From: Anaeroplasmataceae bacterium
GTDB taxonomy: Bacteria; Bacillota_I; Bacilli_A; Acholeplasmatales; Anaeroplasmataceae
DNA length: 5,346 bases
Direction of reading: 5' to 3'
Assembly (NCBI GenBank): GCA_029050385.1
Contig: JAIDMV010000265.1
Span: 1-5,346, forward strand
Under the pieces are notes generated by a model. It was not told the origin of the DNA. It did no database searches and was given only the letters and a program-made list of their open reading frames with translations. Each line of letters starts with the position of its first letter. The first letter of the stretch is position 1. The translations under genes were made by a program, and so were the position numbers. Shown here in pieces: positions 1 through 5,346 of this stretch.

Positions 1-1
1 T

Positions 2-49
2 ATAAGACCTGTGTCTCATATCAAAGAAATATTAAATCAAGTATTTTAA
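2..49 (+). CDS. C-terminal tail of an upstream gene (partial)
   Basis: An open frame enters from the left edge and stops at TAA 47-49. It encodes the last 15 residues, IRPVSHIKEILNQVF. A strong terminator begins 10 bp after the stop, which is what one expects after a real gene end; this is the main support for reading the stretch as coding. The fragment is too short for family assignment. Folylpolyglutamate synthase (FolC) is one guess, because FolC proteins often end in a strand of the type 'SEIRP' and folC lies near radC in Bacillus. This is weak inference and not an identification. Confidence 0.45.
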   Translation: MRPVSHIKEILNQVF

Positions 50-58
50 GTAAAATGC

Positions 59-93
59 ACTACAGCCTATTTTTGAGGCTGTAGTTTTCTTTT
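59..93 (+). terminator. Intrinsic terminator of the upstream gene
   Basis: A perfect 10-bp inverted repeat, ACTACAGCCT at 59-68 and AGGCTGTAGT at 76-85, encloses a 7-nt loop. It is followed by the T-rich tract TTTTCTTTT (85-93). It sits 10 bp after the preceding stop codon. The tail runs directly into the -35 element of the next promoter, so the two transcription units are closely packed but insulated from each other. Confidence 0.93.
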
Positions 94-120
94 GCTATTT
101 TTTCACTTTAATGGTATAAT
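92..120 (+). promoter_or_regulatory. Sigma-A-type promoter of the esterase operon
   Basis: A consensus -10 box TATAAT lies at 115-120. Exactly 17 bp upstream is TTGCTA (92-97), which matches the -35 consensus TTGACA at four of six positions. The predicted transcription start is near 126-128. That leaves a leader of only about 16 nt before the ATG at 143, so there is no room for a riboswitch or attenuator. Any control would have to act at the promoter itself. I see no clear operator palindrome or catabolite-repression (cre) site. Confidence 0.8.
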
Positions 121-127
121 TTAAAAG

Positions 128-134
128 AAGGGAG
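128..134 (+). promoter_or_regulatory. Ribosome binding site that fixes the start at 143
   Basis: AAGGGAG lies 8 nt before ATG 143. An alternative in-frame GTG at 134 overlaps this Shine-Dalgarno sequence and has no good site of its own so close to the predicted transcript start, so ATG 143 is preferred. Confidence 0.8.
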
Positions 135-142
135 TGTCGATA

Positions 143-1633
143 ATGAAGCACCCTATATTATATGTTATTGGAGATTCTACAGTTTCTAGTTTTAATGATC
201 CATATTATTATCCGAGATATGGCTATGGAACAAAGCTTGAGTGCTATTTTAAAAATATAGAAATTGTAAATTTAGCCTTATCGGGTAGAAGCTCTAAAAG
301 CTTTATAGAAGAAGAGAACTATAAAAAGCTAATGATGAATTTGAAGCCAAATGATTTTCTTATGATTGGCTTTGGACATAATGATGAAAAAAGTGATGAC
401 CCTTTACGTTTTACAGATGCTTCAAAGCCTGTAGAAGATAAGCTTTCGTTTTCCTATTCCTTATATGAGCACTATATAAAACCCGCTTTAGATAAGAAAG
501 CAATTCCTATTTTATGTACTCCCATTTGTAGAGTAGATTTGAAAAATGATTACACAAAAAATAGTGGTCACATTACTCCAAATGGAGATTATAGAGAAGC
601 TATTCTAAATCTTGGGAAACAGAAGAATGTAACAGTTTTGGATTTAACTTTGGCTACAAAGCATCAGTATATGAAGCTAGGGTATTTAGAAGCTATGAAA
701 TATCATGCAACTATAGCTGGAAAGTATGAAAAGGATAATCATATCGTTCCCGATTTAGCAACAGTTGATACAACGCACTTAAATGCATATGGGGCTAAGT
801 ATATTGCATATTTAGTGGCTTCTCTCATAAAACAAACCAATTGTCCATTAAAGGAATATACTTTAGATCAATTGGTTGAACCAAGGGAAGAGTTAGATTT
901 AGTGCCAAATCCAGCGTATAAGGTACGTGTCTATGAAACACCAAAGTTAGAAGAGTATCAACCAAAGGAGCATTTTAAAACTTTAACAGAAGGATGGTAT
1001 GGAACAGCATTTGGCGATTGTGGTGGCATGCCTGATGAGGAAGAACATGGATTTGTTGCAAAAGAAATAAATCTAGGTACTTTCTGTGTAGGTCAAAAGG
1101 GAAATGCAGTAAAAGGTAAAATTTCTTTAATTTCAGATGGTTTGGCATTTTGCTTTAGAAAAATAGATGCGACTGATAATTTTATTCTTTCTGCAAAAGC
1201 TAAAATTCTTCAAACGGCTCTTGTTAAGCAAGCAGGCTTTGGCTTGATGCTTAGAGATGACTGCTACATCCAACAGAAAGCAAACAATGAAATCATAACT
1301 TCTAACTTTTTGGCAGCAGGGCTAGTGACAACAGATGTTACAATGAGTCCTATCTTTTATAGAGAACAAGCAGAACTACATAAAGAAGAGCCTTTGTTAG
1401 ATTTTTTATATCAAAAGGATGATGTTGCTGATTTAAGAATAGAACGTGTTGGACAATCTATGAAGATGAGTTTAACCTATAAAGGTATTTGTTATTCTAA
1501 GAACTATGTTGACTTTGATTTGCTAGCAATTGATCATAATTATATGTATGTAGGAATGTTTGCTACTAGAGGTACAGTTGTAGAATTTAGTGATGTTGAT
1601 TTTAAAATAACTGGAAAATCCCAGGGTGCATAA
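143..1633 (+). CDS. Cytoplasmic SGNH/GDSL esterase, rhamnogalacturonan acetylesterase-like, with C-terminal domain
   Basis: A 496-residue probable carbohydrate O-acetylesterase. The N-terminal domain (about residues 4-232) carries all SGNH blocks. Block I is GDST with nucleophile Ser12. Block II is SGRSSKSF with oxyanion Gly48. Block III is GFGHND with Asn80. Block V is DTTH with Asp209 and His212. This set, especially GRSxxSF and FGHND, is typical of rhamnogalacturonan acetylesterases (CE12-like), which deacetylate pectin backbones. After a linker, residues 283-496 form a second domain opening EGWYGTAFGDCGG and containing FGLMLRDDC; from memory, similar segments occur as beta-sandwich modules in Bacillota pectin-active enzymes, but I cannot verify this. 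There is no signal peptide or membrane segment, and the protein has nine cysteines, so a cytoplasmic location is inferred. It is first in an operon, 21 bp before a lipoprotein paralogue that is roughly half identical. The substrate is not proven: xylan or other acetylated glycans, or another ester, remain possible. Confidence 0.88.
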   Translation: MKHPILYVIGDSTVSSFNDPYYYPRYGYGTKLECYFKNIEIVNLALSGRSSKSFIEEENYKKLMMNLKPNDFLMIGFGHNDEKSDDPLRFTDASKPVEDKLSFSYSLYEHYIKPALDKKAIPILCTPICRVDLKNDYTKNSGHITPNGDYREAILNLGKQKNVTVLDLTLATKHQYMKLGYLEAMKYHATIAGKYEKDNHIVPDLATVDTTHLNAYGAKYIAYLVASLIKQTNCPLKEYTLDQLVEPREELDLVPNPAYKVRVYETPKLEEYQPKEHFKTLTEGWYGTAFGDCGGMPDEEEHGFVAKEINLGTFCVGQKGNAVKGKISLISDGLAFCFRKIDATDNFILSAKAKILQTALVKQAGFGLMLRDDCYIQQKANNEIITSNFLAAGLVTTDVTMSPIFYREQAELHKEEPLLDFLYQKDDVADLRIERVGQSMKMSLTYKGICYSKNYVDFDLLAIDHNYMYVGMFATRGTVVEFSDVDFKITGKSQGA

Positions 1634-1654
1634 AATTAGAAAAGGAGTGTTTTT

Positions 1655-4009
1655 ATGAAAAAGTTTATTTTTGTAATTTTTAGTTTAATTTTAGTGTTTT
1701 GTTTAGTTTCTTGTGAGGAGGAGAAAAAGCCTGTAACACCTCCAGATGATGATCTCATTCAGCTTTCTGCACCAGTGCTCAAGCTAACTGAGAATATCGT
1801 TTCTTGGGAAAAGGTGGACCATGCAGACGGGTATATCGTTAATTTGAATGGAACAGATTTAGCAGAACAAACATCTGCAGGGTATACAATCTCTGCAAGT
1901 GAGGCAGGAGAGTATATTGTCAAGGTTAAAGCAATCTCCAAAAATCATGACCAATATACAGACAGTGCTTATTCTAATTCTGTAACTTACACTATTTCAG
2001 CACAAGAACCTGAAGCACTAGGAGTACCTACACTTTCATTAGAAGACAATGTAGTGTCATGGGAAACAATTGAGAATGCAGATGGTTATATTGTTAATTT
2101 AAATGGTACAGATTTATCAGAACAAACATCTACAGAATATACGATCTCTGCAAGTGAGGCAGGAGAATATATTATAAAAGTTAGAGCAATATCTAAAAAA
2201 CATAACCAATATACAGATAGTGCTTATTCTAATTCTGTAACTTACACTATTTCAGTAAAAGAGCCTGAAGCATTAGGAGTACCTACACTTTCATTAGAAG
2301 GCAATATAGTATCTTGGGAAAAAGTAGAGAATGCAGATGGGTATATTGTTTTGCTAAATGGAACGGCATTAGAAGAACAAACAGAAACCTCTTATACCAT
2401 AGTAGTAGAAGAGGATGGAGACTATGAGGTAGCAGTTAAGGCAATTTCACATCAGTCTAGTCAATATTTAGATAGTGAATTATCTACTGCAGTTGTTTAT
2501 CATTATGAAGTACCTTTTGAAAAAGTTCCTGCAACCTTATTTGTTGTAGGAGATTCTACACTTGCAAGCTTTGCCGATTCTTATTATTATCCACGTTATG
2601 GATATGGTACACAACTTGCAAATTATTTTGATGCAGCTATTAAGGTCAATAATCTTGCCTTATCTGGAAGAAGCTCTAAGAGTTTTATTACAGAGACGAA
2701 TTATACAACTTTAAAGAATAGTTTAAAAGCTGGAGATTACTTATTGATTGGCTTTGGACATAATGATGAAAAAAGTGATGATGCAGCTCGTTTTACAGAT
2801 GCATCTAAGCCTTTGACTGATTCAACATCTTTTAAATATAGCTTGTATGAATATTATATTAAGCTTGCGTTAGAGAAAGGTGCAACTCCTATTTTATGTA
2901 CACCTATCGTTCGTGCTGATAAAAATAATACTTACACAGCTTCTAATGGCCATGTAACAGCTACTGGAGATTACGCACAAGCTATTGTTGAGCTTGGACA
3001 AGAGAAGAATGTAACAGTTGTCAATTTAAGAGATTTAACTAAGAAGAAATACACAGATTTAGGTTATAGTGAAGCAATCTACTATCATGCTATGACTTCT
3101 GGAAAGAAAGAAGGAGCAGAGGTTGTAGTAGATACCAATTCTGTTGATACAACACATCTAAATATTTTTGGAGCAAAATATGTTGCTTATTTAGTAGCTT
3201 CTGAACTAGCTAAAACAAAGAACACTCTAGGAAAATATGTTCTTGCAGATATCAAAGAGCCTACAAAAGATAAGGATTTAGTAAAAAATCCAAGCTACTC
3301 ATTTGTTGATTATACTTCACCTAATTTGGCATCTTATCAAGCACCAGCACATTACAAGACAACAAGTGAGGGCTGGTATGGAACAGCCTTTGGTGATTGC
3401 GGTGGAGATCCTTCCGCCTCAGTCAATGGATACAGAGCTAAGGAAATAAATGGAGGATTTGAAGTTGGTCAAACAACAGCATCTGCAAAGGGAAAATTTG
3501 CAAGTGCTGGTGATGGCTTTGCCTTCCTTTTCCAGCAGATATCTAAGGATAAGAATTTTGAAATTACAGCATCTGCAAAGGTAACTTCTACAGCATCAAC
3601 TAAACAAGCAGGCTTTGGTTTGATGCTAAGAGATGACTGTTTTATCAATCAGACAGATAAAACAAAAACAATTACTTCAAATTATTTAACGGCAGGCTTT
3701 GTCACAAAGGATAGTAGTATGAATGCATTAGTCTATAGAGAAAATACTGCCTTAGTAAATAATGCAAATAATATCTCTTCGTTATACCAAGTGAATGATA
3801 CAGCAGAATTTACGATTATTCGTTTAGGTCAGTCTATTACAACTACTATAGTGTATAAGGGAAAAACCTATACAAAGACCTACTATGATTTTGATTTATT
3901 CTCTGTTGATACAAACTATATGTATATCGGTATGTATGCAACAAGAGGAACTGTAGTTGAATTTAGCAATGTAAGCTTAGTTATCACAGGTACATCACAG
4001 GGAGCTTAA
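1655..4009 (+). CDS. Surface lipoprotein: three FN3-like repeats plus RGAE-like SGNH esterase and C-terminal domain
   Basis: A 784-residue exported esterase. Residues 1-20 form a lipoprotein signal (MKKF start, hydrophobic core, lipobox LVSC with Cys20 as the lipidation site), followed by an acidic and proline-rich linker. Residues 37-291 are three tandem FN3-like beta-sandwich repeats of 85 residues, each with an (I/V)VSWE, ADGYIV and VKAIS or VRAIS pattern, probably a spacer or glycan/wall-binding arm. The SGNH domain (about 294-520) has Ser301 in GDST, Gly338 in SGRSS, Asn370 in GFGHND, and Asp498 and His501 in DTTH. Residues 572-784 repeat the C-terminal domain of the preceding gene (EGWYGTAFGDCGG, FGLMLRDDC, ending TSQGA). 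The likely role is deacetylation of pectin-type or other acetylated polysaccharide at the cell surface. The start ATG has a strong AGGAG 7 nt upstream. It is co-transcribed with the preceding gene and closed by a terminator 11 bp after its stop. The mature protein has only three cysteines besides Cys20. Confidence 0.9.
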   Translation: MKKFIFVIFSLILVFCLVSCEEEKKPVTPPDDDLIQLSAPVLKLTENIVSWEKVDHADGYIVNLNGTDLAEQTSAGYTISASEAGEYIVKVKAISKNHDQYTDSAYSNSVTYTISAQEPEALGVPTLSLEDNVVSWETIENADGYIVNLNGTDLSEQTSTEYTISASEAGEYIIKVRAISKKHNQYTDSAYSNSVTYTISVKEPEALGVPTLSLEGNIVSWEKVENADGYIVLLNGTALEEQTETSYTIVVEEDGDYEVAVKAISHQSSQYLDSELSTAVVYHYEVPFEKVPATLFVVGDSTLASFADSYYYPRYGYGTQLANYFDAAIKVNNLALSGRSSKSFITETNYTTLKNSLKAGDYLLIGFGHNDEKSDDAARFTDASKPLTDSTSFKYSLYEYYIKLALEKGATPILCTPIVRADKNNTYTASNGHVTATGDYAQAIVELGQEKNVTVVNLRDLTKKKYTDLGYSEAIYYHAMTSGKKEGAEVVVDTNSVDTTHLNIFGAKYVAYLVASELAKTKNTLGKYVLADIKEPTKDKDLVKNPSYSFVDYTSPNLASYQAPAHYKTTSEGWYGTAFGDCGGDPSASVNGYRAKEINGGFEVGQTTASAKGKFASAGDGFAFLFQQISKDKNFEITASAKVTSTASTKQAGFGLMLRDDCFINQTDKTKTITSNYLTAGFVTKDSSMNALVYRENTALVNNANNISSLYQVNDTAEFTIIRLGQSITTTIVYKGKTYTKTYYDFDLFSVDTNYMYIGMYATRGTVVEFSNVSLVITGTSQGA
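1763..2527 (+). repeat. Three tandem 255-bp in-frame repeats encoding FN3-like modules
   Basis: Units lie at 1763-2017, 2018-2272 and 2273-2527, each 85 codons. Units 1 and 2 are the closest pair: 1964-2000 and 2219-2255 are identical over 37 nt at exactly 255 bp spacing. The start of unit 2 (2019-2045) is identical over 27 nt to the start of unit 3 (2274-2300). The second half of unit 3 has diverged most. The pattern suggests recent in-frame duplication, so copy number may vary between strains. Confidence 0.9.
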
Positions 4010-4020
4010 ATCTATGAATT

Positions 4021-4053
4021 AGGACACAAGTTAAAATTGTGTCCTTTTTTTTT
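4021..4053 (+). terminator. Intrinsic terminator of the esterase operon
   Basis: A perfect 9-bp stem, AGGACACAA (4021-4029) and TTGTGTCCT (4037-4045), encloses a 7-nt loop. It is followed by nine consecutive T residues (4045-4053). It begins 11 bp after the lipoprotein stop codon and separates the accessory operon from radC. Confidence 0.95.
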
Positions 4054-4078
4054 ATGAAAATTCATTTTAATATATAAT
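4051..4078 (+). promoter_or_regulatory. Probable promoter for radC
   Basis: A consensus TATAAT lies at 4073-4078 in the gap between the terminator and radC. The -35 region is poor: TTTATG at 4051-4056 gives a 16-bp spacer but matches only three of six consensus bases, and it overlaps the terminator T-tract. The -10 box is convincing in its position, but AT-rich DNA yields such boxes by chance. A promoter is needed here because the strong terminator upstream should stop read-through. Confidence 0.45.
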
Positions 4079-4118
4079 TTTTCATCTTTTTTGGTAATTA
4101 TTTATATGAGGTGGAAAA

Positions 4119-4841
4119 ATGAACATAAAGGATTTAAGAAAAGATGATCGTCCGCGTGAAAGGATTGCCCAATTTGGTGCTAAGGCACTTTCGGATACGG
4201 AATTGCTTGCTATATTGATTGGAAGTGGAACAAAAGAACATACTGTATTAGATATTGCTAGCACAATCCTAAAGGAATATAGTTTATCAAAATTAAAAGA
4301 TTTAACATATTCTAATTTACTTAAAATCAAGGGCATAAAAAAAGCAAAAGCATGCCAGCTTTTAGCTTGTTTTGAGCTTGCAAGAAGAGGTGCCAGAAAA
4401 GAAAAAAAGCATCCTAGTCTAGAAACTGCAGAAGAAATTTATAATTATATTTATCATGAAATCTATTTGGAATCTAACGAAATTATTATAGCGATTTTAC
4501 TAGATTGCAAGTTACGCCCTATTAAAACAATAGTAGAACGAGGAAATAGTTCACATGAGATTGAAATCCCTGTTCGACGGATTATTCAGGAGGCTTTAGA
4601 TGTAAAAGCATATGGAATTGTATTGGTTCATAATCATCCTTCAGGAGAAGTGGATGCTTCCATAGCAGATATCGAGGCAACACAGGAATTAAATGATATA
4701 TTGATGTCTTTAAATATTTTACTCCTTGATCACCTTGTTGTTTCTTCTTCAGAATATTTTTCGATGAATGAGCATGGTCTACTTTCACTTGGGATGGAAT
4801 ATAATTTGATAGGTGATACTCTTGAAAAAAATACTCATTAA
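4119..4841 (+). CDS. radC: RadC family protein (JAB/MPN domain, UPF0758)
   Basis: A 240-residue protein of normal length for RadC. The N-terminal part has the family signature RPRERIAQFG (11-20) followed by ALSDTELLAILIGSG (23-37). A helix-hairpin-helix segment lies at about 69-91 (KIKGIKKAKACQ, then ELARR), suited to binding DNA. The C-terminal JAB/MPN domain has a complete metal-binding JAMM motif, with Glu121 upstream and HNHPSG followed by S and D (His171, His173, Ser181, Asp184). The family was named for a DNA-repair phenotype in E. coli that was later questioned, and its true biochemical role is unsettled; a metal-dependent hydrolase is suggested by the fold. The start ATG follows GAGGTGG (4108-4114). 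The 3' end overlaps the next gene by 20 bp, and the adjoining genes look SpoIVFA/SpoIVFB-like, as in the Bacillus radC region. Confidence 0.95.
   Translation: MNIKDLRKDDRPRERIAQFGAKALSDTELLAILIGSGTKEHTVLDIASTILKEYSLSKLKDLTYSNLLKIKGIKKAKACQLLACFELARRGARKEKKHPSLETAEEIYNYIYHEIYLESNEIIIAILLDCKLRPIKTIVERGNSSHEIEIPVRRIIQEALDVKAYGIVLVHNHPSGEVDASIADIEATQELNDILMSLNILLLDHLVVSSSEYFSMNEHGLLSLGMEYNLIGDTLEKNTH
4811..4816 (+). promoter_or_regulatory. Ribosome binding site selecting a TTG start at 4822
   Basis: AGGTGA inside the 3' end of radC sits 5 nt before TTG 4822. The other upstream in-frame candidate, GTG 4813, overlaps this site, and ATG 4849 would cut into the membrane segment. Translation from TTG gives a typical MKKILIKG membrane-protein start. 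Confidence 0.65.
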
Positions 4842-5283
4842 AGGGATTATGCTAGGTTTATTTGTAGCAAGCTATCTTTTCATTCAACCTGTTCAGAAGT
4901 TTTTAAATAAAGAAATTAATACTGTAGCCATCACAAATTTTTTAGCTGAAAATCTGTATAAGGACGAGGAAAATGTTGCAAGTGTGCCTATGGTAGTAAG
5001 AGACTATATTGTAGAAGGAAATAAACTATATGTCTTTCCATTGAGTCAAGAAGTCAGTCTTCCTATTGATGTGATGATCGTTTCTGTTGAAGAGGGAGCA
5101 GTAGAAGTAGTAAACCTAGATACAAGATTTAGGATTAGTCATATCTCTAAAAGAACAGGAAATTTATATCAATACGTTCATAGCCTAAATTCTTTTGGTC
5201 TTACTGAGGATTTTTTCGTTGTAGAAGGAGAAAATCTTACAACAATCTCTGGAAGATTGAGTATATATTATGAAAAGGTTTAA
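4822..5283 (+). CDS. Small single-TM protein, SpoIVFA-like with a degenerate M23 (LytM) domain
   Basis: A 153-residue protein from the TTG at 4822. Residues 4-21 form one transmembrane helix after the basic start MKK, which suggests the rest lies outside the cytoplasm. The C-terminal region (about 81-147) resembles a worn M23/LytM peptidase fold: RISH (His107), then G.LYQYVH (His120), then VVEGENL and ISG, in the order seen in M23 domains (V.I.H..G...Y.H...V..G..I). The final HLHFE-type zinc motif is missing, so no peptidase activity is expected. SpoIVFA of Bacillus has the same layout (one TM helix plus a LytM-like domain) and regulates the protease SpoIVFB, but it is longer, about 264 residues. 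The gene overlaps radC by 20 bp and the next gene by 14 bp, implying translational coupling. The SpoIVFA-like call is inference from layout and position; the alternative is an unknown membrane protein. Confidence 0.6.
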   Translation: MKKILIKGIMLGLFVASYLFIQPVQKFLNKEINTVAITNFLAENLYKDEENVASVPMVVRDYIVEGNKLYVFPLSQEVSLPIDVMIVSVEEGAVEVVNLDTRFRISHISKRTGNLYQYVHSLNSFGLTEDFFVVEGENLTTISGRLSIYYEKV

Positions 5284-5346
5284 AATAGATTATAGCTTTC
5301 TACTCCTTCTTTGTATTATTTCTTTATCTCCAAAGCAGAGTATTAT
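5270..5346 (+). CDS. N-terminus of a membrane protein, possibly SpoIVFB-like M50 protease (partial)
   Basis: A new frame opens at ATG 5270 and runs off the window, encoding 25 complete codons starting MKRFKIDYSFLLLLCIISLS. A basic start followed at once by a hydrophobic segment fits a membrane protein. SpoIVFB-type intramembrane zinc proteases begin in the same way (a short strand, a 'hPlF'-like turn, then a first TM helix), and such a gene normally follows spoIVFA. The catalytic HExxH motif would lie beyond the window, so the family call is a guess from position and style. The gene overlaps the previous one by 14 bp. Its ribosome binding site is weak (GGAAGATTGAG at 5251-5261), consistent with coupling to translation of the previous gene. 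Confidence 0.5.
   Translation, partial: MKRFKIDYSFLLLLCIISLSPKQSI

Noticed and set aside
134..142. GTG start giving three extra residues (MSI) on the first esterase
   Set aside because: The GTG overlaps the Shine-Dalgarno AAGGGAG, and the ATG at 143 has ideal 8-nt spacing. The predicted transcription start is too close to 134 to leave a ribosome site for the GTG.
51..142. Possible riboswitch or leader RNA before the esterase operon
   Set aside because: The hairpin at 59-85 lies upstream of the promoter and belongs to the previous gene. The predicted leader is only about 16 nt.
1759..1941. Minus-strand open frame of about 60 codons opposite the first FN3-like repeat
   Set aside because: It lies wholly antisense to a clear domain-coding gene, resembles no family I recognise, and is explained as a shadow of the + strand codons.
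1763..2527. Tandem repeats considered as a CRISPR array or other non-coding repeat array
   Set aside because: The units are 85-codon in-frame protein modules with substitutions, with no short repeat-spacer pattern.
143..4009. The esterase pair as a defence or toxin system
   Set aside because: The complete SGNH block set of the rhamnogalacturonan acetylesterase type, the lipoprotein signal and the FN3-like repeats all point to glycan processing; no nuclease, immunity or phage-related feature is present.
4082..4336. Minus-strand open frame of about 84 codons crossing the radC promoter and start
   Set aside because: It overlaps well-supported radC codons (RPRERIAQFG signature) and has no recognisable motifs, so it is a shadow frame.
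4582..4788. Minus-strand open frame of about 68 codons inside radC
   Set aside because: It is antisense to the JAMM motif region of radC and has no independent support.

Overview
The window is AT-rich (about one third G+C by eye). It has Bacillota-style features: TTGnnn-17-TATAAT promoters, strong purine-rich ribosome binding sites, short intergenic gaps and intrinsic terminators. All genes are on the + strand. Tryptophan is encoded by TGG throughout and no TGA is read through, so the standard bacterial code applies rather than the Mycoplasma code. A low-GC gut-type member of the Bacilli (Erysipelotrichales, RF39 or Acholeplasma-like relatives) is my inference; the sequence alone does not fix the taxon.

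Layout. Positions 1-49 hold the last codons of an upstream gene, followed by a strong terminator (59-93) that runs directly into a sigma-A-type promoter (92-120). This promoter drives a two-gene operon: a 496-residue SGNH/GDSL esterase without a signal peptide (143-1633), and 21 bp later a 784-residue lipoprotein (1655-4009). The lipoprotein carries three FN3-like repeats in front of the same esterase and the same C-terminal domain. A second strong terminator (4021-4053) ends this operon. A probable new promoter then leads into radC (4119-4841), a small one-TM protein resembling SpoIVFA (4822-5283, best start TTG), and the first 25 codons of a hydrophobic protein that is probably a SpoIVFB-like M50 protease (5270 to the window end). 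The last three genes overlap and look translationally coupled.

How it works together. The two esterases have every conserved block of the rhamnogalacturonan acetylesterase-like SGNH family (GDST, SGRSS, GFGHND, DTTH). They probably remove acetyl groups from plant pectin-type or other acetylated glycans, one anchored outside the cell and one in the cytoplasm. They form a self-contained accessory operon next to a housekeeping radC-spoIVF-type cluster. In Bacillus, radC lies in a maf-radC-mreBCD-minCD-spoIVFAB neighbourhood, and here the mre/min genes are absent between radC and the SpoIVFA-like gene.

I found no CRISPR array, insertion sequence, tRNA, rRNA, riboswitch or defence system. The most interesting feature is the pair of same-architecture esterases that appear to work in different compartments and share an uncharacterised C-terminal domain.
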